From Perkinsus marinus ATCC 50983 (lineage: Eukaryota; Perkinsozoa; Perkinsida; Perkinsidae), in assembly GCF_000006405.1 (NCBI RefSeq), contig NW_003199895.1, positions 1-53,517 on the forward strand: a stretch of DNA of 53,517 nucleotides. Reading direction: 5' to 3'. Below, in pieces: positions 1 to 10,901 of this stretch. How positions within the stretch are numbered: the first letter of the stretch is position 1; the number at the start of each line of letters is the position of its first letter. The translations under genes were made by a program, and so were the position numbers. The notes under the pieces are model-generated. The model was not told where the DNA came from and did not search any database. It saw nothing but the letters and a program-made list of their open reading frames with translations.

Positions 1-1687
1 TACTACTACTACTACGGTGATGCTCGTGCTGTTGATTACGGCTTTCGTCAGGTAGTGTCTGTGTTCTTCCTCATCTCGGATGGTCACAGTCGTACAGCTC
101 TCGTGGAGTTCCGAACGCCTATTGCAGCCACAGTCGCTATGAGACTCAATGGTAGTACTACTACCAGAAACAGTACTGATGGTGATGACAGATCGTGTTA
201 GGTATCGACTTAGATGGTCGTAAATTAGCGATAACGAGGCCCCACGGCTACAACAAGGAGGACCCATCCAAGAGCATCACCGCTGAGGACATACAAAAGG
301 TTACTATCGAGGAACTGTGTGGTAGTATAAAGGCCATAGATGACGGAGGCAATGATGGTGTATTCAGGAGGGTCCTCTACTAAGAAGACTGCTCCAGGGT
401 CTAACCTACAATTAGGGATATACCATCTCCCACCGGTAATGCATCCACGATGACGTTTGCCTTGATTTCATCGTAGGTGATGACGGAGACCTATTTGAGG
501 GACCTATTGGAACAGTTTGGTGCTCTCACTATGGTCAGCCTCATCAGAGATAAGACAACGGGCTTAAGCAAGGGCTATGGTTTCTGTCAATTCGAAGGTC
601 ATAACTCGCGTCTATTGTGGTGATCAGGTTGTTGTTTCCTCAGATCCGAATGATGCGGATAGATGCCTATATGCCCTTGACCAGTTCGTTTTGGGTAACT
701 ATAGCCTCAGTGTGACCAGACTCGTTCCAGATGCACAGCAAGGAGGAGTAGGCCTGCGGGGTTGAGAAGTTGTTTGATATTCCTCTGTCGTTAGGCTGCG
801 GGGATAGGAGGCGCTGGTGTAGGCCCGGCGACCAACCTGGCTGATGGCTCATCGGGGGTAGCAGTCGTGAGGGCTTCCTAGAGAGAGTGCATTCATCGGA
901 AAGCAGGTTCAGTCTATGACGGCTCGAGTGCTGGCCAACCCAGCTCTGGCGGCTCAGCTGAAGGCTGGGCGAGAGATAGGGTCGACTCCTAGCACAGTAG
1001 TACAACTTCTTAATGCTGTTTATATAGAGGACCTGATGTCGGAGACTGGTAATGATGCAGAGACACAGATTGGTTCGTTGTAATGCCCGTCCTCAGAGGT
1101 AAAGTCAATTGAAGATGAGATACGTGAGGAGGCCCAGAGGCACGGAACTGTGTTGGAGGTCCGAGTTCCACGGGTAAGAGAGTCAGCGTTAGCGTTGAGT
1201 AGTGAGGGCATGCGTACTGTTCCTCAGCCATCGGCGAGTCTAACACCATATGCCAATGGCGTTGGGAAGATCTTCGTGCAGTTTGCGGATATCACAGCAG
1301 CTAGGAAGTTTCAAGCTACGAACAATGGGAGGAAGTTTGACGATCGAGTCATGTGTGCAGCATTCTACCCAACTGACAGGTGATAGGATCGAACCTGCGC
1401 CTGCTACGGGAACTGTAACGACCTTCGTAGAGCGCCCGTATCAGGTATAAAATGGGTAAGTACACCCTGTACAACGTAGAGAGTATGACAATGGCAGTCA
1501 GACCAGTCCAGGCCCCACCACCTAAGCCTCCACCACCTACTGCTGGTATGTATCTTCTTATACAGTTCCCAGTATAGATGTCTTACTCGTAGGGTCGGGT
1601 CCGATGACCATTGGAGAGGAGGAGGAAGAGGAAGGTGGCAGTGAACACAAGACTGGAGCGGAGGCGGCGTCTGGTGGTAGGCTGTGA
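1..1687 (+). CDS. U2AF2: Splicing factor U2AF large subunit (5' partial, spliced)
   Basis: U2AF65 binds the polypyrimidine tract at 3' splice sites during early spliceosome assembly in the nucleus. The frame is open from base 1, so the N-terminus lies outside the window. In order one sees the end of RRM1 (ALVEFRTPIAATVAMRLN, then DGRKLAITRPHGY), RRM2 (RDKTTGLSKGYGFCQFE), and the C-terminal UHM (VVQLLNAVYIEDLM; GVGKIFVQFADITAARKF). Exons join in frame across short introns, for example 152-201 (50 nt), one of about 41 nt and one of about 46 nt. Past the UHM the reading continues through a proline-rich stretch (APPPKPPPPTAG) into an acidic tail (EEEEEEGGSEHK) and stops at 1685-1687; this tail rests on two inferred introns. 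The RRM1-RRM2-UHM order makes the family call strong. CAPERalpha/RBM39 has the same layout but its RRM1 ending differs. Confidence 0.88.
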
Positions 1688-2118
1688 TGCCGTTGCAACT
1701 TGGTGCAGTTTTGGCTTTGGGCAGGTGCTCTTGTGAAGGAGGGAGCCCCAGATAAGGTTGATAATAACGACGATTGTGAGGTTGTCGACTAACGTGATTG
1801 ATACAGTTTCACTTTCCCCTCCACTAGAAGGTTTTTTGTGTTCTCTAGCTTCCCGACACACTGCTGCTGGAGCAAACATAGGCTGTCGTCTGGTCTTGCT
1901 GAGTACTGTTTTCATGTGTTGTGAGCATATCCTTCAGCGAGTATCAGGTGTGTGCTGCGCCCGTAGGATCTCCTAGTGGGGGCGTTGGATTGGAATAGCT
2001 CCTATTTTGACTCCGAGATCTAGGCGCCCTGTCCCTCTCCAGTTTGTGTTGTGATGATATTGTTTCCTACCTCCACTGCCTAGGCGTATAGGTTTTTTGT
2101 TATCCTTCCGTTTCAACA
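1688..2118. other. Intergenic, U2AF to PEP mutase
   Basis: About 430 bases between two genes of the same strand. No convincing exon, RNA gene or repeat was seen; a minus-strand open frame here has no coding look. Confidence 0.5.
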
Positions 2119-3457
2119 ATGTTGAGTAATATTGCTCGCCGTGGTTTCGCCTCGACAACTGCAACTGCGAGACTCGCAGCCCTCAGGCAGCTCATCAATA
2201 CCAAAGCGGTAGGGAACTGTGCCGTACTTGATCCCTTCATAACGTTGTTTTCTATTCAGCCTAATGATGGTGTTATTCGCGCTATGGAGGCGCACTCAGG
2301 CCTCTCCGCGATGATAGTTGAACAGACTCGAGCTCACAGGCCTGATGGTAGTAGTCCCACATTCGATGCTGGTTACTGATCTCTGGTGGTGTAGGTTCGG
2401 AGGCTAAGTTTGATTGCTTATGGTCCTCTTCACTGACCTCGAGTACGCTGAAGGGAATGCCTGATATCGAAACGGTTGATACCACCCAGAGACTGCAGAT
2501 TGTCGAGGACTGTCTTGATGTATCATCGCTGCCTATGATCTACGATGGTGATACTGGTGGAGAGGCCGAGATTTTCCGCTTCACAGTGAAGAAGTTGGAG
2601 CGCCTTGGTGTTGGAGCTTGTGTGATTGAGGATAAGACTGGACTCAAGCAGAACTCCCTCTTTGGCACAGAGAGGTAGGCGGCATCGGAGGAGTTGTTAC
2701 TAGTAGTCGTACTTGTTGTGTGATAGGAAGCAGCAACTGGCTGACGTTGATGAGTTCTGTGACAAGTTGGCCGCTGGTAAGGATGCTCAGGTCACCAACG
2801 ACTTTATGATCTTCGCTAGAGTTGAGGCATTGATTGCTGGTCTAGGACAGGAAGAGGTACTATTCCTGCTGCTATCATCACAACAACGGTGGTCGTATTG
2901 GTCTATGGTTAGGCTATGCGCCGCGCCACAGCATACCTGGAGAAGGGAGGCTGTGATGGTATCATGATCCACTCTAGGCATAAGGATCCTCAGGAAATTT
3001 ACGAGTTCCTTAAAGTAAGTGTAGTGATAAATGCGATATTTATCTATTACTCGAGTTAGGTATTCCGTGAGCAATATCCTGATAAAGTCAAGACGCCGAT
3101 CATCCTAGTGCCTACTAGGTAGTAGGCTACTCGTGGTCTCCCCTTGTTACGCTGTGTCCTTCCTCAGCTACAACAGTGTACACGAGTCTGAGCTAGCCGA
3201 ACATGGCGCGAATATTATTATTCATGCTAATCAGCTCATCAGGGCGGCTTATCCTGCCATGAAAAAAGTGGCAACTGAGATCCTGACAGCGTAAGATTAG
3301 CAGCAGTAGCGGTGGTGTCCGGCGGAGTCGACGGGTCCTTCATCCCTTCAGTGGCCGTTCCCAGGAGGTGGACGGCGAGATTATGCCCATAAAGCAGGTG
3401 ATAAGCTTCATCGACGATAACACTGGTAATGGCTTTAAAATGAGTCACACTGCGTGA
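2119..3457 (+). CDS. Phosphoenolpyruvate phosphomutase, spliced
   Basis: PEP mutase converts phosphoenolpyruvate to 3-phosphonopyruvate, the first step of C-P bond (phosphonate) biosynthesis. The protein matches the isocitrate-lyase superfamily in order: MEAHSGLSAMIVEQ, FDCLWSSSLTSSTLKG, the metal-binding DGDTGGEAE, VIEDKTGLKQNSLFG, NDFMIFARVEALIAGLGQEE, and GCDGIMIHSRHKDP. The DGDTGG/EDKTGLK form is that of true PEP mutases, not of isocitrate or methylisocitrate lyases. The ATG at 2119 begins a basic, Ser/Thr-rich leader (MLSNIARRGFASTTATAR) that looks like a mitochondrial presequence. Introns inferred include one of 47 nt near 2346-2392 and a longer one of about 70 nt near 3293; the last exon stops at 3455-3457. 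No phosphonopyruvate decarboxylase or other pathway gene is next to it. Confidence 0.87.
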
Positions 3458-3788
3458 TAGAGTAGCCGATGATTATTGGAGTTTCACCCGTTTTACGTGA
3501 AGTGGCGTAAAACTCCGTGAAAAACGCGATGTTTGCGCCTTGCAATAGTCGTGAAATATGTTTTTCACTAGTGTTCTTCATATCACGGGTGACACTCCGT
3601 CATAGTGTATCTCGTATTTCTAATCGCGGAGCGAGCTAATCTTCTTTTCAAACTGTGTGAGTGTGATAGTGAACCCATCGCATTCACAGTATCTTTTCTG
3701 TGGACACTACACCTGCGACTTGTGTTGCTGAAGTAGTGCTAGAGGGATCTTCCCTGAGTGCAGTGGTTGGGGATACTTGTCGTTGTCG
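3458..3788. other. Intergenic, PEP mutase to RPC8
   Basis: About 330 bases containing several loosely repeated gtgaaa/cgtgaa-type words (3480-3600) but no recognisable gene or site. Confidence 0.45.
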
Positions 3789-5142
3789 ATGTTCATCATC
3801 ACTGTGGTGTCGGACACCATAGTCCTACCACCTGACGAGTTCGAGCCGGGCAAGCACATACCACATATACGGCGGCGAATACAGGAGAAGTAATACCTCC
3901 TGTCGGTTGAGCTGGTGGATGGAATGCTCGCCAGGTACGTGGACCGAGTTATACCAGACGTTGGACTGGTGGTGGCTCTATATGACGTCATCAGGATCAC
4001 TGATGCTTACATCCATCCTGCTGACTTTCACCACCAAAAGGTATGCCATAAGACTGCCTAGTCCTCCCTTATGGTTGTGTGAGGTTAGGGAGGAGCCTTC
4101 TGCAAGGTGGCATTCCGCTTGTGTGTCTTCCGTCCAATGGTTGGGGAGACTATAGTGGGCACGGTGGATAGGTCCACAGCCACTGGGCTCTATGTCAAGC
4201 TGGGGTCATGGTTCAAGGATGTGCATATACCATATGCTGATCTGAAGTGATGATGGGGGTCTACGCTATCTCCCACGAGTTCTTTTAGGGATCCGTGCTT
4301 ATATGATGAACAGACTAAGCTGTGGATATGGCAGTATAAGCGGGAGGATGCCACTGATAGTTTCTTTTACAGGCCGGGTAGTAGGATGGGTTGCTCGGAG
4401 TAGTTTGTAAGATGGTCGTCGTGGTAGGTGCGGAGATATGCTTCTCGGTAAAGGCAATAGTATTCAATCAACGACAGGAGAACAAGTCGACGTTAGCACA
4501 AGCTGTGGCTGAGAAGGATTCGAAGGGTAGTAAGGGTAGCTGAAGTGCTTACCAGCCGACGACCTCGCTCGGTTGTTGAGGCAGTTTAAAGATATAATAC
4601 TGGGGAGAATCTTGAATGGTTGAAACTGGTTTAACGGGAATGTTGAGGATAGTAGTGGAATATAAAGGAGACTGTCATAGACTTACTGCTAGAGTAGTCT
4701 GGTGAAGTTAATCGCATTGGGTGCGGAGTGAACGATGCCCTTAGTGAATGATTGATGCTGCTGTGATGGTGGTTGGAAACATACACCTATAGAGCTACAA
4801 ACAACAGTTTTGGCATCACGAAGATATATAGAGAAAACCCTCGACTCTTATTAGGATGCATTAGGACATTTGCTTCCCATCGACTCTCACATATGCACGA
4901 GGAGCAGTTGGATTGATTTTGGTGGTACGGTCTTGTACACGCGTGCAATGGATATGCTGGGTGGGGAGCATCCTCGATGCTCGTAGTAGTAACAATATTG
5001 ATGTCTCGAGATCCTTATTCATCCGTGTGATAAGAGTGATGTCCTATCCTCAGGTCCTAGTGCACCCCTACCCCCGATGCAGGTATTAGGTAGTGTTGCC
5101 GGTGATGGTATGGGACTAACCAGCTGGTGGGCCGAGGATTGA
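3789..5142 (+). CDS. POLR3H: RNA polymerase III subunit RPC8 (RPC25/POLR3H), spliced
   Basis: RPC8 is the stalk subunit of RNA polymerase III, partner of RPC9, and carries an RPB7-type N-terminal domain and an OB fold. The ATG at 3789 gives MFIITVVSDTIVLPPDEFEP, the typical start. After a 45-nt intron the chain runs RRRIQEK-YVDRVIPDVGLVVALYDV; without removing it, an in-frame TAA would intervene. Then come ITDAYIHPADFHH, KVAFRLCVFRPMVGETIVG, LYVKLGSWFKDVHIPYADL, and LYDEQTKLWIWQYKRED. The penultimate exon ends KAIVFNQRQENKSTLAQ...KDSKG, and a 527-nt intron (4527-5053) joins in phase to APLPPMQVLGSVAGDGMG and LTSWWAED, stopping at 5140-5142. The C-terminal VLGS...GLxSWW ending is the RPC8 signature. 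Confidence 0.88.
4527..5053 (+). other. Unusually long intron of RPC8 (527 nt)
   Basis: The donor gtagtaag after Lys-Gly (phase 1) and the acceptor tatcctcag restore the RPC8 frame into its conserved C-terminus. It is about ten times longer than the other introns in the window. No ORF or RNA gene inside it could be identified, although an intronic small RNA is possible. Confidence 0.65.
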
Positions 5143-5676
5143 TGACAACTCTACAGCAACACACGTTTACTACGGCATACCATCTTGCGTTATGGTCGAT
5201 CTACCACATCAGTTCTCCGACTTGTCCGATTTCTGATGACATCCGCTGCACCCACTCCTTCGCTGTCGGGCTCCAGGGAATACGCTCTCAATGCACAGCC
5301 AGACGATCTCACTCACATACAGACGGCCTCTTCTAGAGCTGATACTACTGACGGGCTCAACTGAGTCAGTTCAGATTAATCTCTGTTTTCTTGTAGTCTA
5401 CAAGTTGTAGACCGTAACAATCGCTCAAGGCGGTGCCTCGGCCAACTCGATTGTCCGATGCGGAGATTTCGAGCGACATTCTCTTAAGAGTCGTGATTGT
5501 CTATGCCGCATGGAATCAGAGCTTCCTTCTTATCCTACGGTCTGTAGTGGGGCCTTTCGCCGCGGGTGAGTGCATCGGGCACCTCCTATCCGCCAGTCCT
5601 GGCATGAATCTATAGATGTTATGTAAATTGTACTGGAACGGGGCTGATCATTTACTTGTTACTCGCAGTTGATTTG
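5143..5676. other. Intergenic, no gene recognised
   Basis: Several short open frames on both strands, none with recognisable similarity or consistent splice-joined extension. An upstream exon of the unknown gene at 5677 could lie here. Confidence 0.4.
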
Positions 5677-6272
5677 ATGAGCGACTTCTGGTCGATAGGC
5701 CGCGACTCGGCAAAATATCAGAGTGAACACAGTGGACCGAACTCGTGCTTCCAATGGGAAGTACAGACCCTCCTATCGCAACGATGCCATAACGAGGTTC
5801 GAATGCTAGTAGACTATTGATTGTCGACTTGATCTGTAGGTAGACGATTACTATGAGAATGAGAAGGACGATAACTACCGTAGAAGTATGATCCTGTGCT
5901 TTGGTATGGCAACACAGAAGTACCGAAGGTGCAAGGAGGAGTATCAAGCAGCGTCAACATCAATAGTGAGTGTCTTCGCCCCTCGAACCCTTTGAGTGGC
6001 TCTAACTGCATAACCCTTCGGATGGTATGCTAGCGGTTCCAGCCCAGTTGGAGCTAGATGACCGATATAATCTTTCTCCATTCCTCGACTGCCACTCAGA
6101 GTCAAGCCCGGGCGAACACACTAGAGAGCTGCCTATTGAAGCACTTCAAGCAAGCCATTACGTTGTTACTGAAAACTACAGAAGTGAATGGGAAGTGCAT
6201 CCCGATTCAAAGGGCATGATTGTTTGTATTAAAAGTTTCCGTTTACTGCTAAGTTACTGGAGTTCAGCATGA
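5677..6272 (+). CDS. Possible small protein of unknown function (spliced)
   Basis: Not recognised. An ATG at 5677 opens a hydrophilic frame (MSDFWSIGRDSAKYQSEH) that continues across a 46-nt intron (gttcg...tgtag) in phase into an acidic and basic exon (VDDYYENEKDDNYRRSM, then KYRRCKEEYQAA). A second, roughly 80-nt intron (gtgagt...cccag) leads into LELDDRYNLSPFLDCHSES and further. The joined protein is rich in Asp, Glu, Arg, Tyr and Cys, with no clear membrane segment. The support is only that the exons join in frame at GT-AG sites of roughly local length. A minus-strand frame over the same bases is hydrophobic but does not extend by splicing. The 3' end may also be spliced further. Confidence 0.33.
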
Positions 6273-7071
6273 AACGATCAAATGTTGGCTGATGTACGAC
6301 TAGAGGTACGTAGTATAATCCGTCTCTGCTTTGAGATAGAATCTACCGATGCTCATGGGGGTTCTAAATTTCTTTGCGTAAGTACGATCATAGGCACGTC
6401 ACTGTGGTGACTGTTCCTTACGAAAAGCAGATCCGCACGTGAAGCGTGATACATCAGTGGTGTTCCAGCGGTATCATCACAAATTGCGACAATCAACATT
6501 CGCGATCCATCCACTCGTTTCTTATTCACCGATTTTCAACCGGGAGAGCATACTATTTTCCTTCCACTCGAACCCATACGAGGCCATTCACTTGACAACA
6601 CAACAAGTGACTATGTTTATGCACTAATCAGAACACAATAGAAAGAGCACTTGCCGTTCTATACAGAAGGACGACTAAATATATGTTCTATCGGCTACAC
6701 GTGAAAAAACTAATCGAAGTAGAATTATCATCCACCACACTTTGTGTGACAAGTAGTAATTTGTGATTCTATTCTGGCCTCAACCTCTGTCAGTCAGTCA
6801 GTCAGCTGCAGCTAGACCACTCCTGACGATCTGCGAGCAGTGATTATCCGCTTCGAAGCGATAGCGGAACTGCCACAGCGCTGAGGGCAGGGAACTCTTC
6901 GTCGTCTCCAGAGTCAGCTTTAGCGGCAGCTTTTTGCTGATTCCCTGAATAAAGTCAGATCGCAACAACCAATGATATTCCGATCACTCACGTTTTCCTG
7001 TTCTTTTATCGTTGTTTGATGGTTTGAACCCGGCCTGCGCCTTGAGGACCCGCGGACCAGGTTGGGCAGAT
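6273..7071. other. Convergent intergenic region
   Basis: About 800 bases between the plus-strand block and the 3' end of the KH-protein gene on the minus strand. It holds a short CAGT tetranucleotide run next to a GCTGCAGC palindrome near 6790-6815. No gene or RNA gene was recognised. Confidence 0.45.
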
Positions 7072-9917
7072 TCAATCGCCTGAACGTCGCATAACCTCAA
7101 TTCTTTTCGAATGTACCAAATTAGTTGACTCTACCGGTGCTTCTGAACTGCCCTGTTCTTCAACCTTCTTGGTGAAGTCAACTCGCTCTCCCGCCGAAAT
7201 GGCTTTGACCATCTCCTCAGCTCGGGAAATCGATTCCAGTTGTCCACTTATCCGACACTTGGACACACCCTCTTCCGCGTGCTCAAAATCGATCGAGGAA
7301 ACGCCAGAGACCGCCTTGATACGCTGTATCTGAGCAAAAATCCCGATAGTGTCAACGAACTCGCCTATGCACGGGCGTACCGTCCTGCCCTTGGCTCCAA
7401 TCACCAACCTAACGGTGTCTTCAGGAATGGTGAACTCGATCGTCTCCGTCGAGCTCGTGGCATCTTTCAAGTCGTTAACGAGTTGGCCGAGCATCTACAG
7501 CCACACAGAGCATACAGTCCGAATGAGCCTCCTAGACAGTCCTTACCCTCTTAGCCTGAACGACATCAGCCTTAGAGCCGACGAGTCGGATATCCCTACG
7601 CATACCGTTCTGACCGCGGGAAACCGGCGATCGACCGCTTCCTTTACCACTGCCTCCCAACAGAGTGAGGTTGGTGCCCGTCTCTTTCCCAATCTGGTTC
7701 AGCCGTGCTGCCCGATCTCTCATCAGTGTGCCGATAACGGCATCAACAAGTTTACCATCACCACTACATGCCCCAAGCACAGCAAATGTCTCGGTAACCT
7801 CAGCATCAGTAACCACCTTGGGTATGTCCTTCTTGGCGTTAGCAACAGCTTCAGGGGTACCAACTAGCTCCAGTGTCGGGCCAGAGTTCCCCTTCCCAGC
7901 CCCTTTGCCACCACGTTGGAAAAAGGCTCGAGTGAGGTGGTTCTTCAACCGCAATAGCTCGACATTTGCAGGCCGCATCCAAACGCTGACGTGGTCACTC
8001 GGAACCGGTATAGTCTCGAAGGTCATGGCCGCCTCCTCAACCAACTTGCGCAACTCCTTGCCAGCCTGATCCGCTTCCTCCTGTGTTTGTGACATAACGG
8101 TTATCTTCTTTCCATCCGCCTCCTTCACAAAACGACAGCCGCCCCGATACTCTCGTTTGATAACAGACAGACGGGGCGCCAATAGCCCATTGGCTGCGAA
8201 CAGCTTCTCTCGTTGCTCATCTGTCTTCACCGGTACCTCCACTCGAGCCACCTCCTTAATGGCGTCGTTCAAGGCCTTGCAAGCCTCATTAACCTTAGCC
8301 TCGGTCGGACCCCTCACCGTGACCGTAGCATGCTGGTCATTGAACCTTGCCTGTATAGAGCACCCACTCTGGGACTGTATCTTCCTCAGACCCATCGCAC
8401 CATCGCCCATCACGCATCGTAGCGTCTCCGTGTCGGCCGTGACCACCCTAGTAACCGAATTCTGAGCTCTGTCGGCAGCAGCCCGCATAGCCGCCTTAAT
8501 ATCATCTCCTGCCTGCTTGACCGCAGTCCCATTGACAGGACCGTGGACGGCTATGTCCGCGTTACCAAAGGTGATGAAGAGAGACTGCTCAGAGGCCTCC
8601 AGCTTCCGAACCACATCGCCAGCGCGTCTACGGGCACCAGGGACGTCATTAGGGATGGGCACGCGTACGACATTGTTGACGTCGATGTGCTTCAACTGCT
8701 GCACCGCACTAGTCAGAGACTCCTCCGAATTGGCAGAGACACGAACCCCACGCACCAAACCCGTCTCGCCATAGAGAGGCTCGAGAAGGGCCGTAGTGAA
8801 CCTCTCCAGACGAGGCAAGATCGAAGGCTGGCCTTCGGGAGGGAAGAGCAAGCCGATCAAACGAGCCTGACAACGAGCAGCTGCGAAGGTGAAGACCAGT
8901 GCGTACGACAAGAACCCACCTGAACGCCATCCTCAAATCCTGTGGATATCATCGGCAGCTCCGCCTCATGCAGATGAGTAACCTCTTGACGGAGCATCTT
9001 GCCGAGCCTCGCAGCCCGTCGACTCTCGATAGCCTCCTCCCTCTGTTGCCTCTTCTTCTCTCTCTGCTCCTCTTGCCCTTCACTAAGCTCCTTCTTCACC
9101 AACACCATACGATGCTGTAAATTCTTAAACATCTCGTGAGCCGCCGTCGGGATGAGCTCCTCCTCAGCCGATTCCAACATGCCAGTGACCTCGTCCGAGG
9201 GCGGCAGCTGAGACAGCTCATAGATCTGCTGCCGCAGACGCATCGTAGTCTGCCTCTTATCCTTCGGCTTGGGAGGCAGTTCAGCACGTATCTCCTCCAC
9301 CTGCTTGTCAAGCGAGTTAACAAGTGACTGGAACTCTGCCCATTCGAGATCTCGCAATTTGTTCTTCGTGGTAGCGCTGATGATAGCGTCCATCTTAGCC
9401 TTCGACGGGTAGTCAGGAACGGGAGGGAAGAGCGATGGGTCCTAACAGCAACAAGGGATCCTCTACTAAGAAGCTCCATAGATCGAGCTGTCCTTACCGC
9501 CTTGATGGACCTAGGTTGATCCTGCTCAGCTTCTGCCTTCCTCTGGAGCCTCTTCTTCCTCTTCAGCTGGCTCTTGGTAAGCTCCACGGGTTCAGGTTCC
9601 TCGAGCTCTTCTTGGACCACCTATACACCAATACGTCACTACCATTCAGCTTGGTTCACAACTCTCACCTCCTTATGAGCTCTACGGCGCCTCCTACGTC
9701 GACGAGCCGCGTTGCTCATAGCAGGCTGGGGGGACTCGATAGGGTCCATCGGGGACTTGGGCTCGAGCGGGGAGTCGGCTCCCACTGTGGTCGGAACCGG
9801 GGACATCGCTACTGCAGCCGGTGGTTCCTTGGCCAGGATGGAACCAGTGGACACTGGCTTAACACCAGTAGTAGAAGCTGTGGCAGATGATTTGTTATTT
9901 CTCCTCCTGTAAGGCAT
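7072..9917 (-). CDS. Vigilin-like multi-KH-domain RNA-binding protein
   Basis: Vigilin/Scp160-type proteins bind RNA through tandem KH domains, often on ribosomes or ER. The ATG at 9915-9917 starts a low-complexity Ser/Pro/Ala region with an arginine run (ARRRRRRRRAH) that could be nuclear or RNA-binding. A basic and coiled-coil-like middle follows (LDKQVEEIRAELPPKPKDKR; REEAIESRRAARLGKMLRQE). The C-terminal two thirds hold several KH-like repeats, clearest at RCVMGDGAMGLRKIQSQSG and at TVRLVIGAKGRTVRP, with GxxG loops GDGAMG and GAKG. Other repeats are degenerate. The intron 7495-7546 (52 nt) separates AKR from MLGQLVNDL, and another near 8860-8912 joins EDGVQ to ARLIGLLFPPEG. The stop is at 7072-7074. 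It has fewer recognisable KH units than animal vigilin. Confidence is high for KH family, moderate for orthology. Confidence 0.78.
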
Positions 9918-10901
9918 GCTTATAAAAAAGGGAAAACAGACACTAGGAGAGCCGGTCCATAGAAAGAGCGAGCCCCTCGAGCAATAGAGAGAGCAACTCG
10001 AGAGTGGACGACGCAGATCTGACGATAAACACTGTCGTACAGCTTCAGCATGCAGTAGTGCGAGGATGGCAACAAGCCCGGGAGGGGGAAGTCAAATAAA
10101 AAACTCAACCGGCTGGAACCCGGTTGGGTTCACAAGCGCCTTCCCCCTTTAAGATGGTGCGACCACGTCTCTTCCTTCTTCTGTCCACATAGCGTTAATC
10201 AGCCTCCGATAAGCTCTCTCGAGACGAACACGCTAGACTCGCCTGCACTGCTGGGGGCATCACATAGTGCATAGGCCGTGTAGGAACATCAAGAGACCCT
10301 TAAACCGCACTGGAAAGGAAATCCATATCGGCAGGTTCACACTCATATGCCGAACACCATCCCCAATAGAGGACTGAGCTTTCATACACCAGTCGCCATG
10401 GGCTGTCTCGATGGGGGTCGCTGAAGGGAAGTTACTCGAAGGGTCTCTGAAACATGAAGGATAACAAAACACCGTACCGATAGAGAGCGATCACCTACAT
10501 GTGAATGTTAAACAGTGTGAAGACCTTCTTTCCAAATACCGCTTTCTTACCTCGATATCGCCTCTGGATATCACCTCTTTAGTGTTGAACCAGGCCTCTT
10601 ACATTCATCACGATGAAGTGGACTCCTCGTCATCAGAGCGGCCACTGGAAGCTGTGTTCGAGCGAATGGTCATAATACAAGACTAAAGGACCTAGAGGGA
10701 GAAGTCTCCAGTGCTCCTAACCCGACAAGAAATGTATCAAAATGATAGCTTATATCAGGGGTGTTTGTCATCTACTCGACACTATGGAGGAGTGATCATA
10801 GTTCATATAGCTCCAATGGTTGAAAAAAGCAGCACACTCTAAGGGTGGACTATACAGCCCATTCTAGATAGGGTTTATGATAATCTTGAAATAAGGGGTG
10901 T
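9918..10901. other. Intergenic between KH gene and MLF gene
   Basis: About 980 bases: the KH gene's upstream region and the MLF gene's 3' flank. A plus-strand open stretch at about 10480-10686 (FLTSISPLDITSLVLNQ; SSSSERPLEAVFERM) has coding-like composition but no ATG in frame and no recognisable relatives; it could be a stray exon. Nothing else was identified. Confidence 0.4.

Noticed and set aside
3789-3960. In-frame TAA in the RPC8 N-terminus suggesting a reassigned stop codon
   Set aside because: A 45-nt GT-AG intron (gtaata...gccag) removes it and restores the RPC8 alignment; other genes use TAA, TAG and TGA as normal stops.
4521-4543. RPC8 ending at a TGA at 4541-4543
   Set aside because: The conserved VLGS...GLTSWW C-terminus lies at 5060-5142 and joins in phase through a long intron.
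5648-6011. Hydrophobic minus-strand frames as a membrane protein
   Set aside because: They do not extend by splicing, and the plus strand over the same bases gives exons that join in frame.
10260-10472. Minus-strand frame upstream of the KH gene as a gene
   Set aside because: No family match, no convincing splice extension, and it lies in the intergenic interval.
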